Below the pieces are notes generated by a model. The model did no database searches. It saw only the letters and a list, made by a program, of their open reading frames with translations, and was not told the origin of the DNA. Shown here in pieces: positions 21,926 to 33,396 of a stretch of 64,000 nucleotides of DNA (positions are counted from its first letter, which is position 1; the number at the start of each line of letters is the position of its first letter). The position numbers and the translations under genes were made by a program. The stretch comes from Cryptomeria japonica (Eukaryota > Streptophyta > Pinopsida > Cupressales > Cupressaceae). Location of the stretch: contig NC_081414.1 in assembly GCF_030272615.1 (NCBI RefSeq), positions 661,240,438 through 661,304,437 on the forward strand. The letters are read 5' to 3'.

Positions 21926-23740
21926 TAACAATAAGACCTACTCTGTCTCTATCAATAGCCTTAATCAATTGCTCAATTCTTTTCTTCTCATATTCTTCCT
22001 CAACATTATATAAAGAAGCTTCTCCAATACTCTTCATTTGCTCCCCTGCAAATGTAACCAAGTCGTTCAGTTTCTCAATAGTGGTTGAGAGACTATCAGT
22101 TTCAGTCTTCGGTAACAGACTTGAAAATATCTCAACAATGGTCTTTATAGTCTGTTCTTCTCTCCTTTGTGCTCTCATTATCTTCTTCTTGGCCTTGGAT
22201 TGCATTGCAAATGCAATCTCCATCAATTCTGTAGGACTCAACATATCCATGTTAATCAGTCCTTGAATAGACACTTTGTCATCGTCTTCATCATCATCAA
22301 CAATATTCTTAGAAGTAAGTGACCGGTAGGTCACTTTCTGCTCTTGTGCTTCTTCTTTCTGCTTATCTTCTTCATTCACCGGTGGCTCAATGATTTGCAC
22401 ATCATCCATTTGTGCATTCACTTCTGTCTCTGTTTCATCTTTATCTTTATCTGTGGGAATCACTTCCGGTATCACTAGTTCTTCTACTGTGACAGTAGGA
22501 ACATTAAGCATTGATGTAGCACCACCTTCTGGTTCTTTCTCCATCTAAGTAAATATCTCATCAATTTCAAATACATTTGGTATTTGACCTTCAATTACCA
22601 GTGCCTTAGGAATATCTTCTTTCTCAGAAATTTCTATCTGTTCCGGTTCCTCTTGTACAAGTCCTAAAAATCTCTTCAAAAACTCCTCAGTCTCAGCTTG
22701 AACTGACTAGGATTCTCCAACAAGCAATCTTTTCAACCTCTTCTTTGTTCTAAATAATGGTTTAGATTTCAAAATAATTTCTTGTACATCCTCCCGTGAG
22801 GTCTCTGGTTGCAAATGCATTGATACATACTCAATTATTTCTTTGTCCTGCCTAATAGTAGTCTGTCATCTTGCTTCCATTTTATTATACAAAGAGTCAA
22901 GTATCTGTCCTTGTAATTCAATCAATGCTTTGCCATAATGATTGATGTACCGAACAACCGAATCTTCAATCTGTTTTTGCTCTTCCTCATCAAAATGATT
23001 ATAATTCTTATGTACACCAACCAATATACCATAATTCCTTATATTCTCTGACAATTTATCAAGTATAGTGGCTTTAGTTACCTATGGCTTTACTGATTTA
23101 ACAGTAGGTGCTCCAATCACTTTAGATTTCTTACCACTCGCTCTTAATTCCTTCTTACCTCCTTTAGATTCAGTTTCCTCTGCTTCTTCCTTTGTAGCAG
23201 CTCTATTCTTTTTCTTTCTTTCTCTTCCCTGTAGCTTTAGGTGCTTCTGGTGTGATCTCCTTAGCTTTTCTTCTGATTTGTATCTTAGGAGGAGGAGGGG
23301 GATTCTCCTTAACAACTGCACTCCTTGTTTGTTTGTTGGTAGGTGCACTAGAGGTTCTTACCTTTCCAACTTCAAATCTGGTTCTAGCTTCAACAATCAT
23401 TTCCTTTGTGAAGCCTTGTTCCACAACAAATTGCTCAACTTCTTTTCTATCTTTCTTAGCAATTACCGATTTTGCCAACTCAGAATGTACCTTTATTGAT
23501 TTCTATTTAAAAGTTCCAAACCTAGTTACACTAGGATCTACTGGTTTGGATAGGAGGTCTTCAACATAAATAATCAAGATATCTTCTCCTATCTCATACC
23601 CCATAGGAATAACCCATGAAGTTTTTGGGTCAGCAACCTCCATTTGACATGTATCAGTATCAACCATAAAACAAATAGAATCTTCATACTTCTTTACTAC
23701 ATGTGCCGATATCCTTTCTTTGTCATCCATTTTTTCTGGA
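21926..23740 (-). pseudogene. Accessory frame of the polymerase-less element, basic and acidic coiled-coil part
   Basis: Read from 23740 downwards, frames give KKYEDSICFMVDTDTCQMEV (23730-23503). A Lys/Arg-rich stretch follows with GKRKKEKE and RRKAKE (23478-23203), which could act in nuclear entry or RNA binding. Then comes an acidic tract NIVDDDEDDDKVSIQG and a helical tail (22544-21926). Small shifts and several stops break it. No catalytic motif is recognisable. The frame runs up to the CATAT target site and resumes at 13416 beyond the nested element. Function is unknown; the composition suggests a structural or nucleic-acid-binding protein. Confidence 0.55.
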
Positions 23741-23916
23741 AATCTTTGAAATATCCCCAGATTGTCTTTGTAAAATTATTTCCAAGCATCTTGATACTAT
23801 TCTTTATTTGCAACATTGCCGATGTATCATCAGACTGTTGAATATCACCTATACCGGGAAAGAAGTTCTGAAAATAGAAAAAACAAACCAATGATCAACT
23901 GATCAAATTTGAATTT

Positions 23917-24595
23917 CTATCGCTTGTCCTTCTTGATTGATTCAAGATTAAACATCAATTGCATTCTCAATGCTTCAACAAGATTATAATCAGCATTCTC
24001 CTTCAACATCTGGTAAGTTGTGTGGATAGCAGCTTCAGGAATGCTATTCATTTTGCTCGAATGATATGCCTTGTAACCAATGACTATAGATGCAAACTTC
24101 ACCGTTAGATTATCAATGTCATTCACAGTCATTGCACAACCATCCCATTTAGATTTAGTCAATTGAGTAACATCATCCTTTGGGATTGTTCTTAACACAG
24201 GAACTTCATCGATTGCCCATAATCCGGTGAAAACATGGATAGCCTCCTTGGTAATCTTATGCGGTCTATCTAACCACATGAACTGATCATGAATCCTACT
24301 CAAAACATATATGATATGCTCTTCTTCAAAATCATCAAGAAAGTTCAAAGCATGATGAAAACCTTTATCGATAACCCTTCTGAATTGATCCTTTATCACA
24401 CCTTGTTCAATATTGATTGAAGATTGCAAAAGCTCCCAAATCCTCTAGGTAAGATCGAATGCCTTCGACATGCAAAACACCATAGGGTACGCTGGATAGG
24501 GCTCCAACTAGATCTGTTTTCGTCGACTTATGAGGATGCCTCTTGAATTCTGGCTGAGGCCTTTCGGTAGCATCAACAATGTGTGGTGTATCCAT
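23917..24595 (-). pseudogene. Accessory frame of the polymerase-less element, N-terminal domain
   Basis: The frame opens MDTPHIVDATERPQPEFKRH and runs through VLHVEGIRSYLEDLGAF. It shifts near 24430 and continues with IIYVLSRIHDQFMWLDRPHK, KITKEAIHVFTGLWAIDEVP and ASIVIGYKAYHSSKMNSIP to 23917. The helical, conserved-looking composition and long open frame argue for a real former protein. It resembles uncharacterised proteins that I recall next to plant retroelements, but I cannot name a family. It starts about 470 bp after the zinc-knuckle frame ends, so it is probably a separate ORF. Confidence 0.6.
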
Positions 24596-25216
24596 TGTGA
24601 AAATTCAAACACAGAATCAAATTCATAGATAAATACCTTTCAACTTCTTCACATCTATGGTTTCCGGTTTGAATGCACTTTCACAGGTTCACTTCTCCAC
24701 AAATCTTTTCAATCCACTAACAAGTTTGCCAAAGCAGAAATCAAATGCTCTTTTGTGCTTCTATCGCTCCACAATTGTGTTCTAAAAAATGATAGGTGAG
24801 AAATGAAACTCTAAAATATCTTTTTATTTTCTTTTACAAACTGCATTAAATGCAATACCGATTGAACTTACCCTAATCACCGTTCAAACCTAAAATTTGT
24901 TACCGGTTCATAAACCACATTCAATCTACCAGTTTGATCACAAAATCACTTCATAACATCATAATGCATCACAACATGCAGATTTGACATACCACACATC
25001 ATTTAGGGGGTCCGAAAATAAATCTGACAATGTGGTCCCCCTAAGCTTCATCATAGCTTAGTTTACCGGTGAGGGATTCTCCACACTAGGTGAAGAATTG
25101 GAGTCTTCTGAATATTTCTCATCACTTTTCTTCTTCCATATCTTATTCATCTCACTTCTAGTTTCTTCTACATCTAGCTTCTTCTTTCCTTTCCGATCAA
25201 CAAACTGATTAACCGG

Positions 25217-25753
25217 TTAGTTCATTCTTGCTCTGCAAAACTTTGCAAGGTGTCCCGGTTTGTGACAATGGAAACATGCCATTCCAGATGCTCTACAGGG
25301 TCCAACATTGCCTCTATTAGTTCTTCTTTGGCAATTCATAGCAACATGACCATAGTTGTGACAGATTGAACATGTCACATTCCATCTATTCTCCATTTCA
25401 TATGGACTAGACCGGTTTACATAAGGTCTCTGCCAAGTAGGGTTTCTCTGGTCATTGTAAGATCTTTTCCATTCACCATTAGACCTCTGATTCATGTATG
25501 ATCTTAGATTGTTCACTTTAGACCTACACTCAACAACTCTATGCCCATACTTGTTGCAATTGAAGCAATGTCGATTAAAAGTACTAGGCTTATAACCTTC
25601 ATAAGCGTTAGGTCTAAATCCATCAAAAGTACTGGATCTACTTCTACAAACATTAGAATTATGACCTACCTTATGATAGTTAAAACATACTGGTTTGTAG
25701 GTTCTCTTATCGGTGATCTTCTTGGTCATAGGTGCAAATTTGCCTTCATGCAT
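25217..25753 (-). CDS. Four-zinc-knuckle gag segment
   Basis: The 178-residue frame has four evenly spread CCHC modules. At residues 23-36 is CFNYHKVGHNSNVC, with the second Cys changed to Tyr. The intact modules are CFNCNKYGHRVVEC (63-76), CSICHNYGHVAMNC (128-141) and CFHCHKPGHLAKFC (160-173). Spacers are rich in Arg, Asn and Tyr, as in RNA-binding nucleocapsids. It follows a coiled-coil frame (26348-25785) after a small shift, so the two were probably one gag-like protein binding the element RNA. A single knuckle is usual for Copia gag, so four is odd. Whether this copy is still translated is unknown. Confidence 0.75.
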   Translation of the reverse strand: MHEGKFAPMTKKITDKRTYKPVCFNYHKVGHNSNVCRSRSSTFDGFRPNAYEGYKPSTFNRHCFNCNKYGHRVVECRSKVNNLRSYMNQRSNGEWKRSYNDQRNPTWQRPYVNRSSPYEMENRWNVTCSICHNYGHVAMNCQRRTNRGNVGPCRASGMACFHCHKPGHLAKFCRARMN

Positions 25754-25784
25754 GGTGACCTCACTACCAGATGGCTCTCCTTGT

Positions 25785-26348
25785 TCAAAGGTTGTGTATC
25801 TCCATTCTGCCTTTGTGTCTGAATCTGCTCATCAAGCATAGTAGTGCTCTTGTTGAATTAGCTAGTAACTCATTAGCATGAGACAACTCCTTGGTAAGCT
25901 CCTCATTCTTCTTTGTAAGACTTTCTCTAAGAGACATAGCCATGTCTAGATCAGCTTGTGTTTCCTCTTTTTCTTCTCTTTCTTCTTGAAGATGTGCATG
26001 TAGGTTACTAATCTCCCGGTTCAGCTTAAAGATCTCATGCTCCCGATCTCTTATTTTGTCTTCAGCTGTCCTCTTGGCTTCCAACTCTTGACTCATCTTG
26101 ATGGTTAGGGCTTCCAACTCTCTTCTTAGATTTGACTTATCATCATTCAACTTTTCAACCTCATTAACCAAGGCATCAATGTTTTCTTCCTCAGATGAAC
26201 TATTTTTACTCAGTTCCATCAACTGCTCAACCAACTCTTTTCTCTTAGCCAATGAAGCTTTGTACTTGACCTTTAGATTATTATAGGATTCTTCAGATTC
26301 TGCAATCTTGTGTGAAAGCTCTCTGTAAATCATTGAACCTTCCCCCAT
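25785..26348 (-). CDS. Coiled-coil gag-like N-terminal segment
   Basis: The frame starts MGEGSMIYRELSHKIAESEE about 50 bp after the primer site. It is almost wholly Glu/Lys/Leu-rich heptads for some 165 residues (for example LREELTKKNEEL-type repeats), predicting a long coiled coil. I chose Met at 26348 because it is the first after the primer site. No capsid fold is evident; oligomerisation by the coiled coil could replace it, which is an inference. The zinc-knuckle frame follows immediately. Confidence 0.6.
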   Translation of the reverse strand: MGEGSMIYRELSHKIAESEESYNNLKVKYKASLAKRKELVEQLMELSKNSSSEEENIDALVNEVEKLNDDKSNLRRELEALTIKMSQELEAKRTAEDKIRDREHEIFKLNREISNLHAHLQEEREEKEETQADLDMAMSLRESLTKKNEELTKELSHANELLANSTRALLCLMSRFRHKGRMEIHNL

Positions 26349-26396
26349 GTTAGCCTTAGAGATCCTTCCCAAGCGGTTAAGCCTTAAGGGAATTAG

Positions 26397-26408
26397 GCTC
26401 TGATACCA
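26397..26408 (-). other. Primer-binding site, initiator tRNA-Met type
   Basis: Minus-strand TGGTATCAGAGC lies two bases inside the 5' LTR edge at 26411. It is the standard complement of plant initiator tRNA-Met. Confidence 0.92.
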
Positions 26409-26410
26409 AT

Positions 26411-27591
26411 TGATAAAATTATAAGGCACTAAGAGGTGGGGTGAATCAGTGCAAGCAAAAAATTAATTAATCTGATAACACCTTTTACCAATCTGAAAAC
26501 CAATATGCATGCAAGAAATAAAACCACATAAGCAAACACCCAATAAAGGATGCAAACCATAAGACAATGATTTTCATGTGGAAACCCAAATGGGAGAAAC
26601 CACGGTGGGAATTAGTACCCACAAAGATCAACTATCTGCAGTATAGAGATCTGACCGATTAAGGTCATACAACACTTTGTTAGGAGTGACACCCAATTAA
26701 GAGTGCTTTAGCCCGGTTAAGAGCTATTACAATAAGGCCTGTTAGGAACCAACCCTGTTAGGAGATACCCGGATAAGGGATTTCAAAACACAAGCTCATG
26801 TGTCACCTTCTTAGAGGATTTTAACCTTCGGACCTGCTAGGATCCTACCGCACCTTGTTAGGAGTGACCTTGTGAGAGGATTTTCTTGCTGCATTTGTTA
26901 GGGAACAACAAGTTCAACTAATCTGCTGTTAGCACCTCTGTGCCTGATTAGATCCATTTTTGCTCAGCTTCTACCACCGACTAAACATCAAAACCCAACT
27001 CCTTCCACCACACGATCAAATTCTCACTCTTGATCCATAAAATCATTCAACATTCATCTCCTTATAACAAACTATGTTAGGTCGGCTAAGAAACTTGGAA
27101 CAATTCCCTAGGTTCATTCAATCTGTTCACCTTTTATATTTTCCCACTCATTACACTTTTCTTATGTCGCCAAATAAAACATAACTAAAAAACATAACAT
27201 TATGTCTACCGGTGACCGATCAAACTGTCTCTGCTTTACCCGTTATGTGTTCTTCATGACTGTCACTATTCTATCGATCATAACTTTCTCAATACTCTGA
27301 ATCTGCTAATGAGGTTTCAATCAAAGACTCATGCCAACGTGATAAACATATGTTCTAAACCGCAACATCTAACTCTTCTCCAATCTTCCGTATCGGTTGT
27401 TTGATCATCGTTTTGTTCTTGTTTATTGGTTTGACTGCAACTTAGCAGTTTTGTTGTTTAACTGACTCGACTACCGGTTAGGCTCTACCAGTTGGTCTAA
27501 ATGACTTAGATGACTAACAAAACATAGTTTCCATCAATGACAACACAAATAAAGTCATCAATCAACCTATTACATCATCATCAATCCAACT
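26411..27591 (-). repeat. 5' LTR of the polymerase-less element, 1,181 bp
   Basis: It matches 11572-12711 with moderate divergence, visible throughout, so this host insertion is clearly older than the nested 13422-21920 element. The outer end reads CCAACT rather than CCAACA, followed by the CAAGG duplication. Confidence 0.88.
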
Positions 27592-27596
27592 CAAGG

Positions 27597-28640
27597 ATCA
27601 TTTGATTCCTCTTTAAATTCATTGCCCAAATCTAACGATTCTTCTTCATCATCTTCTTCCTCACTCGACCCTTGAATGTGGAATAATTTTTATTTGTACA
27701 TTTATGTCCTCTACTATTTGTGTTATTGTAGTTAAATTGCAACTCTTTTGCCTCTTTCTCTTCTATTTGTTGAGTCAATTTGGTGGGTCAAGGGAATGGT
27801 GGTGTTAAAAAATCTCTTTTCTCTTATGTGTTGAACCCTTTTCTCTTATAAATTAAAAACCTCTCTTATACCTTGCATGCTAGGATAAAAGATAGATATA
27901 GAAATATTGTTAGATATGCATACCTCATGTTGGATGTGATCTTTAAGACTATTTAGAAACAAGTGATTAAAGTTTTCTTATACAATTTTATATACTCTCA
28001 ATATAGGTTATAGAATTGTGAACACAATCCTTGATTAATCCTATTTGACATAATTTAGTTAATTGATTGAAGTAGTTGTTTGGCACACTATTTCCATAGC
28101 ACGACCATAATTGCTTGGTAAAAATTGACCATGTGCATGGGAGCTATTTTATTCCATTGTACACATAGGCATCAATACCAAATGAATTGCTCCAATTCTA
28201 GATATAAATTATTAGTTTTTGTACACTTGAAATTTGATTTTTCCAAGTACAAAAAAAAAATCTCCATTTGATTTTTCCAAGTTAGACGATCCTTGCCATC
28301 AAACTTACACATATCCACCTTTGGTATCAGGTTTCTAGATCTCATATGAGTGTTAGAATTTTAAGCTAGAGTAGATGACCTAGGCAACCCATTCTGTTCG
28401 TGTGAAATATCTTGTTGTAAGCTTGATTGATATTATAAATAAGCATCGATATTTGTCAATGTGTTATGAATACTAGATATATCTCCTTGTATGGTATCCA
28501 AATCATTGCATGTATTTCATACCTTCTTCCATCTTGTTGGTTTAATCTCTTCTCTTCCATGGCTAAGGTATGTCTCCTCTATTGATGAATTGCCTTATTA
28601 GGAATTTCATTAGGAACATAGAAATCCTTTATCTTGCCTC
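27597..28640 (-). pseudogene. Chromovirus-like gag remnant
   Basis: Minus-strand reading shows a decayed capsid (QLTKLCQIGLIKDCVHNSIT, then SHPT.GMHI) around 27900-28250. A zinc-knuckle remnant with SRGHKC lies near 27680-27760, where two Cys are lost, followed by an acidic run. This matches the layout of gypsy chromovirus gag before protease, and the protease remnant lies just across the 11572-27591 insertion. Many stops are present. The 5' LTR of this old element was not located in the AT-rich sequence to the right. Confidence 0.6.
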
Positions 28641-29889
28641 TAGTTTGTGGTCTATCTATATAGTGCATAATCGGTTTTTTTAAGAAACAAACTTGGATGA
28701 TTTCAAAGAAAAATGGTCCCAAAATTAATATTTCAAACAATATACCTCAAAATTTTATTTTGCCAAGCTTTCCAATTTTTTTATTTATTTGAAATTTCAC
28801 AAATTATAGCTATAGAGTGAATATATGAAAACCCTTGAAATTGCAAGAACTAATTGATTTTTTTTGAATTGCCTAAAAATCAAGGTTGTAAGTGGATCAA
28901 TGTTCCCTTGATCAACCTTAATAATCTACGAAAAAAATCATTAATTTGCAGCCTTGTGAGAATTTTGTAGAAAGCCTAATTTTGTAATAACTTCTTGAAT
29001 TTTGCTCCAAATGGCCTTAACTATATATTATATCAACTTCAATATAGTCTTGAAAAAACCTTTAAATTTTTATTTTTATTTTCAAAATGGGAGAGATATG
29101 TAGTTATCGAAATGACTTCCAAAATTTATTTATTGTACCTTGTTTTTACTTTCACAATGCCAACCAAGATCATAGCATGAAACCACTAGTAATCAAAAAA
29201 CTTATATAAACGATATTTTTAGAAAACATGTTACAAATGCTTGATAATAATATGTTTTTTTAAGAGGAAAACTTTCAAAACTCTCCAAGAACACAATTCA
29301 CAATATGATGATAATAAATTAACCACTAGCTTCTATATATATCTTACTTATGCCTTGAAGTCACCCAAGATGACTTAGATACCTAAATATAACACCTAGG
29401 ATGACCTAATTATGTAAATAAGAATATAATAATGATCATATAATTTAATCAAGAATTAAGGTAGTAGCCACAAGTGAATTAATTATAAGCCTATACACAC
29501 CATAGGATTAAGGGCATATAAGTCAAACTAAAATTTTGTTCTAGTAAAAACCAGCATAGCTTAAAACTATAGTTATGGCTTATTTTTTCAATGTTGTGTT
29601 GATTGAAACTTTCTTACTATGGATAACCATTGTTTTGGCATTAATAATGGTAGCAATTATTGTACCATTATGTTTCAAACTTGCATGGCTCCAAAAATAA
29701 TTTCAACACATACAAACATGTATATTTGTGTTTATGTAGTGGTGCTAACCATTTTCTTTCATCTTCTCAACACTTACCACAACTCGCACATAAAGTTATC
29801 TTTAGCTTTGTACGACATAAAATATTACTTGTATAAGCTTGTAATAATACAAGGTTAACTTATTAGAGGGTCAAGAAAAGGATCAATGA
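28641..29889. other. AT-rich stretch, nothing recognised
   Basis: Short open frames occur on both strands but have no family resemblance, low complexity and no neighbour logic. It may be the decayed 5' part of the chromovirus-like element. No LTR pair or primer site was found. Confidence 0.5.
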
Positions 29890-30480
29890 ACCCAAATGCC
29901 TCGTTATTGGCAAGAGAATCTAGATACAATGCTTCCAAGATTCTTTTACATGTGCCTTTTTTGTGGAATTTGGCTTTGCGATTGTGAACTGAATTTTCTT
30001 GAAAGTTCCAGAAGTCTTCTCGACATATCCAATTTGTTTATATCTTGCAACATTTTTGTCCACAAGACCACATTATTTTGAGGAATTGTTTTAAACACTT
30101 CACTTACATTGTCTATGCTTTAATAATTTTATTTGAGGTGTTTTTTCAATAATTTATATGCCTTGTCTATACATAAACATTTTGCATGCATGTCTACTAG
30201 GGTGGTTGCAACTATAACATTTGATGAATTTCCTCTATTATTTATGCTTTGATGGATGTCCCCACCTTATTCGAAAGCTCCCATTTTGGCACAACCTATA
30301 AGGATGTTGACAAAGGTTGTGTAGTTTGGATTTACACTTGCTAATTGCATTTTCTTGAATTGCTTCTAAAGCCTTTTCAGCAAATCCATTTTGTTCATAT
30401 CTTGCAATCATAACATTTCATGAGATCACAATTTTTAATTCATTTTTGTAGCTTATCAATTCATGTGTTTCATATATTGT
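29890..30480 (-). pseudogene. PPR (pentatricopeptide repeat) protein pseudogene fragment
   Basis: Minus-strand pieces in order are VIS.NVMIARYEQNGFAEKA, KMQLASVNPNYTTFVNILIG, GCAKMGAFE then a stop, GGDIHQSI, NVIVATTLVDMHAKCLCIDK, and VSEVFKTIPQNNVVLWTKML. These are the characteristic alternating motifs of plant PLS-class PPR proteins, which bind organelle RNA for editing or processing. Here only about two to three repeats survive, broken by stops (for example Trp to stop after VIS) and single-base shifts. No E or DYW tail is visible. It is a dead fragment; whether it was a duplicated gene or captured is unclear. Confidence 0.8.
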
Positions 30481-33396
30481 TTGACCTTGAAAAGAAAAAT
30501 ACTAATAGTTGTTAATCTTCTTTGGGAGTTCATTATATTAGCATCACGAGTAAGTTTCTTTCCTTATAGAAAGCATTTGTTTATTGATTTTTTCATACAA
30601 ATATTTCATAAGGATTTCCCACACAAGAGTCATAAAAGTAATGAACAAAATGAAGATGTGTGTATGAATAGTCCAATGCAATTAGTATAGAATACTAATA
30701 CAAAAGATTTTTTTATAGTATATACCTTATCTAAACATGAAGATGTGCTAAGAGAAAACTTAAGCCACGCTTGACCATCTTGTTCAACCCCTTTGTTAGG
30801 TAAATATCTTCTTGTGAGGAGACCAATAGCTAAAATCGAGATCCATCTTCAAATTGACAATATTGATGGGTAACTAGTAGTTGGCTTCAATATAAATTTT
30901 CACCATGTCGTGTCAAGTTTTTTTTTTTTGTTGGACACCTCTAGACTTGCCAAACTTTCTAGATTATCTTCATGAAAAAACATAGTATTATCTACATATG
31001 CCTGAATTATTTACATAATCACAAAAATAAAATAGGTGTAAGGGTGAGAAAAGTATAGTCATAACAAGTCAATAGTGCAAAATCATGTAATAATTGTCAA
31101 ACAAAACAAACTATAATTAGAATAATCGTTGGACATTAGAAAATGAGGGAATAATTTTTTGAGGTATATGGTTTTCAAGGAAAAAGGATGATAAAAGAGG
31201 CACAATCTTACAAGCCAAAGCACAACCCATTAACAATGTAAATAACACATCAATAAGGAAAAGAGCACATAGAGGTGGAGTGACAACTAACATATAGTCA
31301 CAGTAGTTTTAAGAAAACCAAAGCAACCAACCAAAGCAAAGGCTATCCATATTTAACTTGGAGCATTCGACAATATCATCTCACTATTGGTAGGATGCAT
31401 TTTTATTTTACTTTGTGTTATTTGTTTATGTTGTGCTTTTGTTTTTTGCTACTATTATGTTAAAAGTTTTCATACCACTTGTTTGCCCCATTAGATTATC
31501 GAAAAAAAAATTATGATCAGTATCTAGAGATTCAAAGACTATAAGAAGTAATACATAAATTCTTTTAATGTCACCACTTAAAAAATATCATAGATTTCTT
31601 TGTAATGAAAACTATTGGATAATACAAAGATAACAATAACTAGAAGAAATTGATATATCATTGTTTTTAGTGTTAGCCTACTTAAATGACTATTTGATAA
31701 TCTCTATGCTTAAGCCTTTGAAACTGGTCATGTTGGGATTTCAATATTAGCATTAATTAGAGTGAAAATTAATTCTTTTTTTCAAATGTTTTTGTGTAGG
31801 TACAAGAGTGTAAATGGTGCAACACAAAACGAAATGTACTTCAAACTCATTATTCATAGCTAAAATTGTTGTGATAGTTTCAATAGTTTCTAGGATTTAT
31901 TTAAAAGATTTGAACAACTACAACATAAGAAACTTAATGATTTTTGGTTCTTCTTAATTTCACAAAGCTAATAAAATTATCCATCTTATCTCTATCCAAC
32001 AAATTTATAATGCAAATATCTCAAGAATATCATTGACAACTATAAACTAGAGGTAGTAGCAAAATGGATCATGTGTACAAACTAGTTACAAAAATAGATG
32101 GAGTTGAATGTAATCATTCAATATTTGAGAATATAAGATCAAATTAAATATGAAACAACAAATTCTCACAAAATCTATATATGTCTTAAATTAAATATAT
32201 CTATATACTTTTGAGAATATAGAAAGGTCTCATACCAAAAAAAGAAGCGATGTTAAGCTTTTAATGACTAATGAGATGAATTGCTACATTTGATTTTTAT
32301 GACATGAAATAATATATAATATGGATTGTACTATATTTTATTGTATACTGGTTGATGCATTTCTTTATTTTTCCTAGTTACCACATTTTTTCTTTATAAC
32401 TCTTTAGATCCAATCATATATTTCTTTTCTTAAAATAATATTTCATTTGTGACATACAAGGTAAAATGTGCAAAAAAATTGGTACACAATTCTATATAAT
32501 TAATTATTTTATTTTTAATTTGCATGAGAAATAGCTATTTATTCTCCTCATATTTAGTTTTTATTGAAACAAGGATCTAAAAGTAGATAGCACAAAATAT
32601 AAATAATAATGGGCTTGAAACAAATGAGTTCTATCTATAGCGTCTTAAATTATACTCGCCTACAATTTTGTCCTCACTTAGGCCTCACTTTGGCGTTCAT
32701 CCTCTAAGGCCTAACTGAAGCTCTGATTTTGCTCACACCAAGTATCCAACTCAATTTTTTACTACCTGCACTTTTCTTCCCTTAATCTTGGAGCCCTAAT
32801 GTCCAAGACCATGGCGTTGGGCATCATGGTCCTCTAAAAAAGCACCCATTTTGGGGCCTCATAACAACCACCCAATTTGGACGGGGACCTAGATCCTATG
32901 TCATCTTGTGTCAGATTTTTAATTTGTTTTTTGACCACCAAGTACAAAGGAGGTCTACCCCTCTCATTTTAAACATAACACAATTCAAATTCATGATCAA
33001 CTCAAGAGAGTGAAATTTAGATCCAACATTCAAGTGAGAAAGCAGTTAGTCTTTTATCAAGCATTGGACCATAAGTAAAGTCAAGATTCAAGCATTGGAG
33101 ATGTCATTCATGTTCTATGTTTTATGAAGACTATCTACATGAAACCCTAATTCCTTGTGAAGACAAACAAAACTTTATTAAAGGAAACCCCTAATCCCAA
33201 CAATTTCCCCCTTTTCATTGTGTGTAAGAATAGGTATAGAGATGTGTTTCAGAGAATCGACAAGATTCGTAGAGATGAACAGGCTCCCCTTTGGATGGTG
33301 AAAAGCTTTGGGGACCAAGACAACAACCACCACGGTCTTGACAATTCAGGCCAAATTTCAGGGAGCAGATTCGAATCACATTCCTTTTCTTAGATC
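30481..33396. other. AT-rich decayed sequence with an LTR-like relic at its right end
   Basis: No supported gene is visible. Around 32760-32840 the sequence resembles the LTR of the 13422-21920 family. It has GACCATG and CATGGTC arms (32807-32813 and 32825-32831) around a GGCGTTGGG loop, and a similar neighbourhood of CTTAATC and CTTTTCTTC words. Positions 33180-33396 contain further unassigned sequence directly before the next element. Confidence 0.4.

Larger units (their letters stand above)
11572..27591 (-). mobile_element. Polymerase-less Copia-type LTR retrotransposon, host of a nested element
   Basis: Two related LTRs (11572-12711 and 26411-27591) flank an internal region with a Met-type primer site and polypurine tracts on the minus strand. 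CAAGG lies on both sides (11567-11571 and 27592-27596), proving one insertion event. Without the nested element the unit is about 7.5 kb. Minus-strand coding order is: coiled coil, four zinc knuckles, then long unidentified accessory frames. I found no protease, integrase, reverse transcriptase or RNase H, so it would need enzymes from another element. Family assignment to Copia rests on the LTR ends and primer site. Confidence 0.85.

Noticed and set aside
28319-28330. TTGGTATCAGG resembling a Met primer-binding site
   Set aside because: It lacks the final AGC, has no LTR edge beside it and lies within decayed gag on the other strand.
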